From assembly GCF_004216695.1 (NCBI RefSeq), contig NZ_SGXC01000002.1:806001-870000 (forward strand): DNA of 64,000 bases. The letters are read 5' to 3'. Shown here in pieces: positions 54,476 through 62,111 of this stretch. Under the pieces are notes generated by a model. The model was not told the origin of the DNA and searched no databases. It saw nothing but the letters and a program-made list of their open reading frames with translations. The translations under genes and the position numbers were made by a program. Numbering within the stretch: position 1 is the stretch's first letter; each line of letters starts with the position of its first letter. This DNA comes from Pigmentiphaga kullae (lineage in GTDB: Bacteria > Pseudomonadota > Gammaproteobacteria > Burkholderiales > Burkholderiaceae_B).

Positions 54476-55387
54476 TCAGGCGCCCCAGCTTTCCGCACGC
54501 ATCGTCACGCTCATGTCCGCGGCAGCGCCGGGCGCCAGTTCCAGCACGTCGTCCCAGACCCGGGCGGTCTCGATGCACAGCATGTCGCGCCACGAATCGG
54601 GACGGAACTGCGACAGGCGCAGCGACTTGTCCACCCAGGGGTTCCACACCACTGCCGACCGCGAGCCCGCCGCCTCGATCGTTATGGTGCGACGCCAGCC
54701 GGGATCGCGGATCTGCATCGGCGCCGACAGGCCGGTATAGATGCGGTCGGTTTCCCCCCGGATGGACAGCGGCCCGTCCTGCACCTGCGGCGTCCAGTCC
54801 ATCAGGGTATCGACGTAGGCCGCGCCGTCCAGGCCTTCGACGGCCACGTCGCGCGCATCGCTCACGGCGAAGTAGGTATGCAGCGCCTGGCTCAGGACCA
54901 GCCTCTCCGGCCCCAGGTTGCGGGTGGACAAGGTCAGCGTGAGCGTATCGTCCAGGCGGATGTCCAGCGTCACGGCGGCCGCGTGGTGCCAGCCGCCGTG
55001 ACCGGCGGGCAAGTCCAGGTGCAGCCGCAGGCATGCGGCGTCGCCATCGACCCGGGGGCCGCCGTCCCGCCAGTCCAGCGCCCGCGCGAAGCCATGGGCC
55101 GGCGCGTCGGCGCCGGGCGCCAGCATGGCGCGGACCGCTTCGGGGTTGCGGGCGAACTGGCCGAACCATGGCCAGCAGACGGGAATCCCGCCGCGCAGCG
55201 ACGAGCCCTTCCGGAATTCGGCCTGGTCGCTCAGCCACACCACCGGCGGCTGCCCGGTGGGCGCGTAGTACAGGACCTGCGCGCCCTGGCGCGCCACCAG
55301 CGCCTCGCCATGTTCCGACACCAGGCGCCAGCACGGCAGGTCTTTCACGGTCGTGGCCACGACGGCCGCGCGGCGATGTGCGCCCAT
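54476..55387 (-). CDS. D-hexose-6-phosphate mutarotase (YeaD-like)
   Basis: This 303-residue aldose-1-epimerase-superfamily protein carries RGGIPVCWPWFGQF (about residues 64-77), with AHGFARALDW (about 98-107) and the C-terminal NPWVDKSLRLSQF. It interconverts anomers of sugar phosphates. MGAHRRA at 55387 is chosen because it starts four bases after the stop of the siderophore-interacting protein; frames beginning further upstream overlap that gene. The operon link to iron reduction is probably fortuitous. Confidence 0.88.
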   Translation of the reverse strand: MGAHRRAAVVATTVKDLPCWRLVSEHGEALVARQGAQVLYYAPTGQPPVVWLSDQAEFRKGSSLRGGIPVCWPWFGQFARNPEAVRAMLAPGADAPAHGFARALDWRDGGPRVDGDAACLRLHLDLPAGHGGWHHAAAVTLDIRLDDTLTLTLSTRNLGPERLVLSQALHTYFAVSDARDVAVEGLDGAAYVDTLMDWTPQVQDGPLSIRGETDRIYTGLSAPMQIRDPGWRRTITIEAAGSRSAVVWNPWVDKSLRLSQFRPDSWRDMLCIETARVWDDVLELAPGAAADMSVTMRAESWGA

Positions 55388-55391
55388 GCCT

Positions 55392-56207
55392 TCAATCCTC
55401 GTGCTTGTCATGGGTGGCCGCGGCGCCCAGCTTCCAGTAGCCGGCCGCCTTGATCCATTCCTTGGGCAGTTGCCAGTTCTCGACCAGGACCTGGCGCACG
55501 CGCTTGGCCACGCCCGATTCGGCCGCGACCCAGGCATACCAGTCGCCCTGCGGCTTGCCCAGTTCGGCCACCGCCTGCGCCAGCAGTTCCGGACGGCCCG
55601 GCTCCACGCCGTCGCGATGAACCCAGCGGACCTCGACGTCGGCCCGCGTGTCGAACGATTGTTCCTCGGCCGCGTCGGCCACTTCGGCCACGACCACGGC
55701 GCGCGCGCTCGCCGGTAGTTCTTCCAGGCGGCGGGCGATGGCCGGCAGCGCGGTCTCGTCGCCCACCAGCAAATAGCCGTCGAAGTCTCCTTCCATCACG
55801 AAGGAGCCGCGCGGACCGCCCACGCCCAGGTATTGTCCCGCCTCGGCGCGCGCCGCCCACTCGGCGGCCGGACCGTCGCCATGCAGCGCGAATTCGATGT
55901 CGAGTTCACCCGCCTCGGCATCGTAGCGGCGCGGCGTATAGTCGCGCGCCGGCGGACGGGGCTGGTCTTCGGGGAACACCATGCCGTTGGGGCCGGGCGT
56001 GGGCACCACCGGCCGCTCCTGCCCGGGCGCCGGGAAGAACAGCTTGACGTGGTCGTCGTGCGCGGCGCTGGAGAAGCCGGCCAGATCGCCGCCCTCCAGC
56101 GTCACCCGCAACAGGCGGGGCGTCACCTTGCGCACAGCGCGCACGCGCAGCAGGCGAAACTTCAGTTCGTGGCGGACGCGGCGCACCGCGCGTTCGGTTT
56201 TTTCCAT
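55392..56207 (-). CDS. Siderophore-interacting protein (YqjH/ViuB-like flavin reductase)
   Basis: The 271-residue protein has the FAD-binding RDYTPRRYD block (about 88-96) and the nucleotide-binding LLVGDETALPAIARRLEEL region (about 145-163). Such enzymes reduce ferric-siderophore complexes in the cytoplasm with NADPH. In E. coli the homologue yqjH is controlled by the PadR protein YqjI. Here a PadR gene lies 33 bp upstream on the same strand, so the pairing is conserved as an operon. Length fits. Confidence 0.92.
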   Translation of the reverse strand: MEKTERAVRRVRHELKFRLLRVRAVRKVTPRLLRVTLEGGDLAGFSSAAHDDHVKLFFPAPGQERPVVPTPGPNGMVFPEDQPRPPARDYTPRRYDAEAGELDIEFALHGDGPAAEWAARAEAGQYLGVGGPRGSFVMEGDFDGYLLVGDETALPAIARRLEELPASARAVVVAEVADAAEEQSFDTRADVEVRWVHRDGVEPGRPELLAQAVAELGKPQGDWYAWVAAESGVAKRVRQVLVENWQLPKEWIKAAGYWKLGAAATHDKHED

Positions 56208-56240
56208 GATGAGTCTTTCCGGAATGAGGTTGGAAGGCGC

Positions 56241-56786
56241 CTATCCGCCCAGGATCTCGGCCGTGGCGCGTCTCAGGATGGCGGCGATGCGGATGGCCTC
56301 GCCGCCCTCACAGGCGCCCACCTGGTGCAGCGCCTGCTTCAGGCCGTAGCGCGCCAGCATGAGGTCCTCGGGCGTGCCCGGCGCGATGGTGTCCAGGCCG
56401 TCCTCGCCTTCGAACACGCGGCGCACCTGCGCCATGCGGGCGCCCACCTTGGCCAGTTCGGCCAGGATGCGTTCGGCCTGCCCCCGATGGCGCGCCAGGT
56501 GGGCGCTGCCTTCGTCGGTCAGCCGATAGCGCTTCTTCGTGCCTTCCACGGAGACGACGGCGTGGCCCACGTCTTCCAGGTAGGCCAGCGCGGGATACAC
56601 CATGCCCGAACTGGGGTTGTAGAACCCCGACGAGCGCTCGGCCAATTGCTTGATCAGTTCGTAGCCATGGCTGGGCTGCTCTTCCAGCAGCGCCAGCAGG
56701 ATGAGTTGCAGGTCTTCGGCGGCGAGCTTGCGTCCCATGCGCATGCCCACCCCGCGCCCGCCGGGAGAAATCTCATTGCGTTGCAT
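56241..56786 (-). CDS. PadR-family regulator (YqjI-like)
   Basis: The product has 181 residues. A PadR winged helix-turn-helix (about 19-95: LILLALLEEQPSHGYELIKQL, SGMVYPALAYLEDVG) and a C-terminal helical dimerisation domain follow. GGAG seven bases upstream supports ATG 56786. The N-terminal tail is short, without the His-rich stretch of E. coli YqjI, so metal sensing may differ. It probably represses its own operon with the siderophore reductase through the dyad at 56816-56853. Confidence 0.9.
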   Translation of the reverse strand: MQRNEISPGGRGVGMRMGRKLAAEDLQLILLALLEEQPSHGYELIKQLAERSSGFYNPSSGMVYPALAYLEDVGHAVVSVEGTKKRYRLTDEGSAHLARHRGQAERILAELAKVGARMAQVRRVFEGEDGLDTIAPGTPEDLMLARYGLKQALHQVGACEGGEAIRIAAILRRATAEILGG

Positions 56787-56815
56787 GATGGTCTCCAGCC
56801 TTTGCGGCTGCCAGA

Positions 56816-56853
56816 ATATCTAAAAACATATCTTTAGACATATCTTAAGATAT
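56816..56853. promoter_or_regulatory. Repeated operator upstream of the PadR gene
   Basis: Two near-identical 12-mers, CATATCTTTAGA (56827-56838) and CATATCTTAAGA (56839-56850), lie in direct contact. The second overlaps the perfect palindrome ATATCTTAAGATAT (56840-56853). A third ATATCT half is at 56816. The start of the PadR gene lies 30 bp away. The AT-rich dyads stand out in the GC-rich region and fit PadR binding. Confidence 0.7.
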
Positions 56854-56893
56854 AAAAAACCGGATGCCAAGCCGGGAAACGCGGTTTGTGGGC

Positions 56894-56916
56894 TTATCCA
56901 CCACTTCTGTGGACAA
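56894..56916. promoter_or_regulatory. Inverted pair of DnaA-box-like sequences
   Basis: TTATCCACC (56894-56902) and TGTGGACAA (56908-56916, reverse complement TTGTCCACA) each match the DnaA consensus TTATCCACA at eight of nine positions. They are inverted with a five-base gap. The AT-rich stretch 56816-56858 lies next to them. A third weaker match is possible at 56884. Whether DnaA binds is unknown. Confidence 0.5.
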
Positions 56917-57024
56917 GCTTGGGGATAGCATGAAGGGAGCGCGGCCCAACCCGCGTGGCGACAGGCTTTGAAACACATGGCACAAAAGGCGGGCAGCGGG
57001 CGCCCGCCCGGCCCAAAGGACATC

Positions 57025-57408
57025 ATGCAGATCGACATCGTCAATGCGGAGGCCACCATCTTCTCGGGTGAAGGCAGCTACGTGCAGTTGCCGGGCAAGG
57101 ACGGGTCTCTGGGCATACTGCCCGGCCACATTCCCCTGCTGACGCTGCTCAAGGAAGGCATGATCACCATCCGGCGGGCCGAAGGCGACGAATACGTCTA
57201 CGTATCGGGCGGCCTGGCCGAAGTCATGCCCCGCTGCGTGACGGTCCTGGCCGACACCGCCGTGCGCACCACCGGCCTGGACGACGTCCGGGCCGAACAG
57301 GCGCGCGCCGCGGCCAGCGAACGCATGCACGACCGCCTGGACGCGATGCGCTACGCCGCCGCCCGCGCCGAACTCGTGACCAGCCTGGAACTCAAGCGCG
57401 GCCGCTGA
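57025..57408 (+). CDS. atpC: Orphan ATP synthase epsilon subunit (AtpC-like)
   Basis: The product has 127 residues. The N-terminal beta-sandwich of the F1 epsilon subunit is clear: MQIDIVNAEATIFSG, VQLPGKDGSLGILPGHIPLL (about 19-38). A C-terminal helical part (about 95-127) follows. The start is set by AAAGGA seven bases before ATG 57025; a start at 56968 would add 19 residues without homology. No other ATP synthase gene lies in the window, so this is an isolated, diverged copy or relic. Function uncertain; convergent with mgtC. Confidence 0.85.
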   Translation: MQIDIVNAEATIFSGEGSYVQLPGKDGSLGILPGHIPLLTLLKEGMITIRRAEGDEYVYVSGGLAEVMPRCVTVLADTAVRTTGLDDVRAEQARAAASERMHDRLDAMRYAAARAELVTSLELKRGR

Positions 57409-57414
57409 GCTGCC

Positions 57415-58131
57415 TCAGTCGGAAATGCTGGGCGCCCAGAAGACCTGGGCGATGGCGGGATTGCGGCCCAGTTTCTCCGTGACGCGGTCCAGGTCGCTGC
57501 CGTGGATGGAGGTGGCCATGAGCGTGGCCTTGATCTCGATCTCCTCGTCGCCGAAGGGCACGACCTCCAGGTCGGCCAGCGGATAGTTCGCCTCTTCCAG
57601 TTCGGCTTCCAGCGCCGTCAGCGCGGCGCTGCGGTGAACCGTGCCGGTGATCACGTGGATGATGCTCGTCACCTCGGACGACAGCACGTCCACCGGCTGG
57701 CGATTGAAGGTGTTGACCACCGGCCGCAGCAGCGTGTTGGCGGCCAGCACGAAAATCGTCGCCAACACCGCTTCGGCGATGAGGTCCGCCCCCGCGCAGG
57801 CGCCGATCGCGGCGGACCCCCACAGCGTGGCGGCGGTGTTCAGGCCGCGCACGTTGCCCTCTTCCCGCATGATGACGCCGGCCCCCAGGAAGCCGACGCC
57901 CGAAACCACGTACGAGGCCACCCGTGCCGCGCCGTCCGAGCCCGCGATGCGCATGGCCATGTCGACGAAGATCGCGGCGCCCAGCGCCACCAGCACGTTG
58001 GTCCGCAGGCCCGCCGTGCGCTGCCGGTACTGCCGCTCCAGCCCGACCAGGGCGCCCAGGATGAACGCGCTCGTCAGGCTGACCAGCGTGTCGAGCAGAT
58101 CCAGCGTCTGGATATTGGCGATTGCCTTCAT
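57415..58131 (-). CDS. MgtC/SapB family membrane protein
   Basis: The product has 238 residues. The first about 130 residues contain four to five hydrophobic helices with the family motif FILGALVGLERQYRQR (about 23-38) and YVVSGVGFLGAGVIMRE (about 74-90). A C-terminal soluble ACT-like domain (about 155-235) follows. MgtC proteins support growth at low magnesium and virulence in some pathogens. It follows a small companion gene, 81 bp upstream on the same strand. Confidence 0.93.
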   Translation of the reverse strand: MKAIANIQTLDLLDTLVSLTSAFILGALVGLERQYRQRTAGLRTNVLVALGAAIFVDMAMRIAGSDGAARVASYVVSGVGFLGAGVIMREEGNVRGLNTAATLWGSAAIGACAGADLIAEAVLATIFVLAANTLLRPVVNTFNRQPVDVLSSEVTSIIHVITGTVHRSAALTALEAELEEANYPLADLEVVPFGDEEIEIKATLMATSIHGSDLDRVTEKLGRNPAIAQVFWAPSISD

Positions 58132-58212
58132 GGAACCTCGTTGTTCTTGTCGTCGATCGGATGGGACGGCACGCGGCGCCGTCCGCAGGATAGCGCGGCC
58201 TTGCCGGCGCTT

Positions 58213-58536
58213 TTATTGCAGTTGCTCGTAGTGCACGCGCTGGATGTCGGGATGGCGCCCCAGCCCCAGCGCCACCGAGTTCAACGCGCCGCGCAGGTGC
58301 GGCGCGCACTGCAGCGTGACGGACATCCGGTGGGTATCGTCACCTGGGGAGCCGCTGGCCACGCGCATCTGCGAGATGCGCAGGTCCCGGGCCGACAATT
58401 CGGCGTGCAGATGCTGGCGCAACCGGTCCAGCCGGGGGCTGGCGCTGAACACGGTCAGGCGATAGGACTGGAGCTGCTTGCGGGGGGCGCGCGCGGCCTT
58501 GCCGCCCCATGCGCTCAGGATATGGGCGAAACGCAT
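58213..58536 (-). CDS. Small protein resembling the C-terminal domain of MgtC
   Basis: The product has 107 residues, without a membrane segment. The region RMSVTLQCAPHLRGALNSV (about 69-87) and the ending GRHPDIQRVHYEQL resemble the ACT-like C-terminus of MgtC proteins. ATG 58536 has AGGAGG upstream. The frame beginning at 58581 is not needed. It is the first gene after a long leader and probably interacts with, or regulates, the MgtC protein encoded next. Family identity is tentative. Confidence 0.7.
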   Translation of the reverse strand: MRFAHILSAWGGKAARAPRKQLQSYRLTVFSASPRLDRLRQHLHAELSARDLRISQMRVASGSPGDDTHRMSVTLQCAPHLRGALNSVALGLGRHPDIQRVHYEQLQ

Positions 58537-58759
58537 GTTGACCTCCTGGCAGACAGGAAGACGGACCATGCCGCCCGGCATACGCGGGAACTGCCCGGAG
58601 GCAGGAAGAAAGATGGGGAGAAGTCCCGGTAACGGGACGACCGCATCCTGGCTTGGCAGGACGCGGCAGACAAATCTGCGGACCTGCTAAGCGGCGTTTG
58701 CCGGAACGGCTGAACTACTGCCGTCGTTATCCACGACTTGCCTCAAGAAAGATTGGAAT
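58537..58759 (-). promoter_or_regulatory. Long structured leader of the MgtC operon
   Basis: The predicted transcript from about 58759 has a 220-nt untranslated leader. Three consecutive hairpins are clear: GCAGA-TTTG-TCTGC (58679-58666), GCGTCCTG-CCAAGC-CAGGATGC (58664-58643) and GTCCCG-TTAC-CGGGAC (58638-58623). Two weaker ones lie upstream. A pyrimidine-rich stretch and AGGAGG follow. Magnesium-regulated leaders are known for mgt genes, but no named riboswitch motif is recognised here. Function inferred. Confidence 0.5.
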
Positions 58760-58765
58760 CCATCG

Positions 58766-58794
58766 ATTTTAGCCCAGTCCAGCCCTAGGGACAA
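58766..58794 (-). promoter_or_regulatory. Sigma-70-like promoter of the MgtC operon
   Basis: On the minus strand TTGTCC (58794-58789) and TAAAAT (58771-58766) are separated by 17 bp. Its -35 overlaps the duplicated palindrome CCCTAGGG (58783-58790 and 58795-58802) and the last codon of the TetR gene. Confidence 0.65.
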
Positions 58795-58796
58795 CC

Positions 58797-59480
58797 CTAG
58801 GGTTCACTCACGCCAGCCGCGTCGGTCCTCGGGAACTGCTGGTAGACCAGGCGCACCCAGTCCTGGATGTAGCGCTCGTAGTGCGCCGCGTCGTGCTGCC
58901 AGAGGTTGTTCAGGGCCATGCCGCGCACCAGGTTCAGGGACAGGTTCAGCGCCAGCCGCGCCTGCTCGCCGGTGAAGCCCGCCTTCTGGAACACCTCCAG
59001 CCACAGCGTGTTGGTCGACGACCGGTAGCGCTCCATCACGGGCAGGATCTTGCTCATCAGGTCCGGATCGGTGCGCGCCACCATGATGACCTCGATCGCG
59101 GCGATGAAGGGCCAGTCGAAGTAGACGCTCCAGCAGTCCTTGATGAAGCCCTCGATGGGACGCTCGATCGCCTCGGGCGTGTGGGCCTCGCGCTGGCCGC
59201 GGCGGATGGACTCCTCGTAGATCTCGGCCGTCGCGGCCACCACCAGTTCGGCCTTGGTCGCGTAGTGATGCATCAAGGCGCCGTTGGACATGCCGGCGCA
59301 GCGCGCCACCTCCTTGGTGGTCAGGCCGTTGTAGCCCGAGCGCATCAGCACTTCTATCGTCGCCGCCAGCAGCCGTTCGCGCGCGTCGCGGCTGCGGTTG
59401 GCCTGCGTGCGCCGGGGCCGCGCGCGCGCCGGTCCGGTCTCGGGCGGGGGGGACATCGTCTCTGGGCGGGTGGGTGGCAT
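58797..59480 (-). CDS. TetR-family regulator, divergent from the Rieske oxygenase
   Basis: The product has 227 residues. The TetR helix-turn-helix is clear (SGYNGLTTKEVARCAGMSNGALMHHYATK, about 45-73), followed by a TetR_C ligand domain. The start is uncertain: 59480 (MPPTRPETM) and 59456 (MSPPPET) are both possible and neither has a strong ribosome site. It lies divergent from the oxygenase gene with an inverted repeat between them, so it is probably the repressor of that cassette and released by the aromatic substrate. N-terminal Pro/Arg-rich tail. Confidence 0.9.
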   Translation of the reverse strand: MPPTRPETMSPPPETGPARARPRRTQANRSRDARERLLAATIEVLMRSGYNGLTTKEVARCAGMSNGALMHHYATKAELVVAATAEIYEESIRRGQREAHTPEAIERPIEGFIKDCWSVYFDWPFIAAIEVIMVARTDPDLMSKILPVMERYRSSTNTLWLEVFQKAGFTGEQARLALNLSLNLVRGMALNNLWQHDAAHYERYIQDWVRLVYQQFPRTDAAGVSEP

Positions 59481-59566
59481 CGCTCCCGGGCATCCTCTCT
59501 TACGGCCAAGGCCGCATCTTAGCCTTCCCCGCCCTGCCTGCGATGGTCCTAGGGTTTTCCGCCACT

Positions 59567-59590
59567 TACAAACCGAACACTCTGTTTGTA
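59567..59590. promoter_or_regulatory. Probable TetR operator in front of the Rieske oxygenase
   Basis: TACAAAC and GTTTGTA form a perfect 7-bp inverted repeat with a 10-bp spacer. It lies 49 bp upstream of the oxygenase ATG and overlaps a TATAAA-like -10, suiting repression by the divergent TetR protein. Confidence 0.65.
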
Positions 59591-59638
59591 TAAATCCTTC
59601 CACGAAGCCATTCAAGACGAACGCAAAGGGAGACATCC

Positions 59639-60679
59639 ATGTCCTTCGTGAAAAACGCCTGGTACGTGGCCTGTTGGAGCGACGAGGTCAAGGCCGGCGA
59701 ACTGTTCAGCCGCACCCTGCTGGACGAACGGGTCGTGTTGTACCGCCGGGCGGACGGCACGCCGGTGGCGCTGCGCGACCGCTGCCCCCACCGCTTCATT
59801 CCGCTCAGCATGGGCAGGCTCAGGGACGACGCGGTCGAGTGCGGCTACCACGGACTGCAATTCGACAGCACCGGCGCCTGCGTCAAGAACCCGCACGGCG
59901 ACGGCAGGATCCCCGCCGCGGCCCGCGTGCAGGCCTACACGGTGCACGACCGCCACGGCATGCTGTGGATCTGGATGGGGGAAGCCGCCGCGGACCCCGC
60001 GCTGATTCCCGACTACGGCATGCTGGACGAGGGCTCGGGCTATCGCACCAGCCGCGGCCGGCTGCACATCAACGCCAACTACGAACTGATGGGCGAGAAC
60101 CTGCTCGACCTGAGTCACATCAGCTTCCTGCACGCAGGACTGCTGGGCAGTCCCGAGCAGGTCCACGCCAAGCAGGAAGTCATCCAGGACGGCAACCGCC
60201 TGCAATGCAACCGCTGGATGCCCGAGGTCTCGGTGCCCGGCGTGTTCGACATGCTGTTCCGCCGCGACGGCAAGCCGGTGGACATGTGGACCAACATGCG
60301 CTGGGATCCGCCAGGGTGTTTCCTGCTGGATACCGGCGTGCAGGCACCCGGGGAATCACGCGAACGCGGCGCGTGGTACTACGGCATCCACATCCTGACG
60401 CCGGAAACCTCCCGTACCACCCACTATCACTTCGCCGCAGCGCGCCCGCCCGGCCCCGAACTGGATCCCGAGACCAACGCCAGGCTGGCGGAAATGCGCC
60501 GCATCGCATTCGAGGACCAGGACAAACCCATCATCGACGCGCAGCAGGAAGCCCTGGGCGACAACGATTTCTGGGACATGAAGCCCGTCCTGCTGAACGT
60601 GGACCTCGGGCCGGTGCGCATGCGCCATACGCTCGAACGCCTGCGCAAAGCCGAAGCCGCAAGCGCCCAGTCGCGCTGA
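59639..60679 (+). CDS. Rieske 2Fe-2S aromatic oxygenase (VanA-like)
   Basis: The 346-residue alpha-subunit has the Rieske centre Cys49-x-His51...Cys68-x2-His71 (RCPHRF, ECGYHG). The mononuclear iron site is Asp157-x2-His160-x4-His165 (LDLSHISFLH). The type resembles vanillate O-demethylase; these enzymes oxidise or demethylate aromatic acids. AAAGGGAGA precedes the ATG. No reductase or ferredoxin gene is adjacent; the orphan phthalate-type reductase at 9564 is a candidate partner. An ABC binding protein follows, suggesting import of the substrate. Confidence 0.93.
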   Translation: MSFVKNAWYVACWSDEVKAGELFSRTLLDERVVLYRRADGTPVALRDRCPHRFIPLSMGRLRDDAVECGYHGLQFDSTGACVKNPHGDGRIPAAARVQAYTVHDRHGMLWIWMGEAAADPALIPDYGMLDEGSGYRTSRGRLHINANYELMGENLLDLSHISFLHAGLLGSPEQVHAKQEVIQDGNRLQCNRWMPEVSVPGVFDMLFRRDGKPVDMWTNMRWDPPGCFLLDTGVQAPGESRERGAWYYGIHILTPETSRTTHYHFAAARPPGPELDPETNARLAEMRRIAFEDQDKPIIDAQQEALGDNDFWDMKPVLLNVDLGPVRMRHTLERLRKAEAASAQSR

Positions 60680-60764
60680 TCCGTTTTCCGGCCGGCCGCG
60701 GCAACGAATCGCGGCCGCCTTCCCCGGCAGGCCCGCCCTGCCCCACCTCCAGGAGACAGACATC

Positions 60765-61934
60765 ATGCACCACCGCTTGCGCAGCGTGGCGGCCGCGGCC
60801 GCCCTGATCATGGCCTGCGGCGCCGCCCAGGCCCAGGCGCCGATCAAGATCGGCTTCATGGGAGAGCTGACCGGCCCCCAGGCCGCCGTGGGCCAGGACC
60901 AGCTCGACGGCTTCATGCTGCTGGTCGAACGCAATGGCGGCAAGCTGGGCGGCCATCCGGTCGAGATCCTGCGCGAGGACACCCAGCTCAAGCCCGACGT
61001 GGCCAACCAGGCCGCGCGGCGGCTGGTGGAGCGCGAGAAAGTGTCCATCGTCACCGGCATTTCGTTCTCGAACATCATGCTGGCCGTGCACAAATACCTG
61101 ACCGACCGCGAAGTCTTCGTGATCGGATCGAACGCGGGTCCTTCGCAGATCGCCGGACCCCGGTGCTCGCCCTATCAGTTCATCACCTCCTGGCAAGGCG
61201 ACCAGGCGTCCGAAGCGGTCGGCCAATACGCCGCCGACAAGGGCTACAAGCGGGTCGTCGTCCTGGCGCCCAACTACCAGGCCGGCAAGGACACCGTGGC
61301 CGGTTTCAAGCGCTACTACAAGGCCCCGCTGGCCGACGAGGTCTACACCTCCTTGCAGCAGCTCGATTTCTCCACCGAGCTGGCGCAGGCCGCCGCCCGC
61401 CAACCCGATGCGGTGTTTGCGTTCTTCCCCGGCGGCCTGGGCGTCAGCTTCGCCAAGCAATACGCCCAGTCGGGCCTGCAGAAGACGCCGCTGCTATCCA
61501 CCTTCACCATCGACGCCATCTCGCTGCCGGTGCTGGGCGAGTCGGCGCAAGGCATGATCAGCGGCGGCTTCTGGGCGCCCGATTTCGACAATGCTTCGAG
61601 CCGCCGCTTCGTCCAGGCCTTCGAGCAGCGCTACAGGCGCATCCCCTCGAACTACGCCGCCCAGAGCTACGACGCGGCGCTGCTGCTGGACGCCGCCATC
61701 GCCAAGGTGCAGGGCCGGGTGGCCGACAAGCCGGCGTTCATGGCGGCCTTGAAGCAGGCGGACTTCGCCTCGGTGCGGGGCGACTTCCGTTTCAACAACA
61801 ACCACTTCCCGCTGCAGGACATGCACGTGCTGCAGGCGGTCAAGGACGAACAGGGGCGCATGACCCTCAAGACCCTGGCCACGCCCTTCCACAAACAGCC
61901 CGACGCCTATCACCGGCAATGCCCGTTGTCCTGA
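60765..61934 (+). CDS. ABC transporter periplasmic binding protein (Leu/Ile/Val-binding fold)
   Basis: The 389-residue binding protein has a signal peptide ending at AAQAQA (about residue 25). The mature start is PIKIGFMGELTGPQAAVGQDQLDG, and TGISFSNIMLAVH (about 98-110) is also visible. AGGAGA precedes ATG 60765. It is 85 bp after the Rieske oxygenase on the same strand but no permease or ATPase follows; the transporter must be encoded elsewhere. Aromatic acids are typical ligands of this subfamily when it is linked to oxygenases. Confidence 0.92.
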   Translation: MHHRLRSVAAAAALIMACGAAQAQAPIKIGFMGELTGPQAAVGQDQLDGFMLLVERNGGKLGGHPVEILREDTQLKPDVANQAARRLVEREKVSIVTGISFSNIMLAVHKYLTDREVFVIGSNAGPSQIAGPRCSPYQFITSWQGDQASEAVGQYAADKGYKRVVVLAPNYQAGKDTVAGFKRYYKAPLADEVYTSLQQLDFSTELAQAAARQPDAVFAFFPGGLGVSFAKQYAQSGLQKTPLLSTFTIDAISLPVLGESAQGMISGGFWAPDFDNASSRRFVQAFEQRYRRIPSNYAAQSYDAALLLDAAIAKVQGRVADKPAFMAALKQADFASVRGDFRFNNNHFPLQDMHVLQAVKDEQGRMTLKTLATPFHKQPDAYHRQCPLS

Positions 61935-62111
61935 CCGCCGGTGGCCCGCGCGCCGGGCTGTCGCGGTAAACCAACATTCACCCAAAAACGACAGCAACGG
62001 CAAGCCCGGCCGCCTAGACTATGCGAACTCTGGCGGCCGTCCCCCGGCCGCGGGCTGCCCGCGGGCCCGCATCGGCGCCCGGCGGCGTTGTAGAACCTGC
62101 GGGATCCGACA

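Noticed and set aside
58537-58759. M-box or yybP-ykoY riboswitch
   Set aside because: Conserved core sequences of these families are not present.
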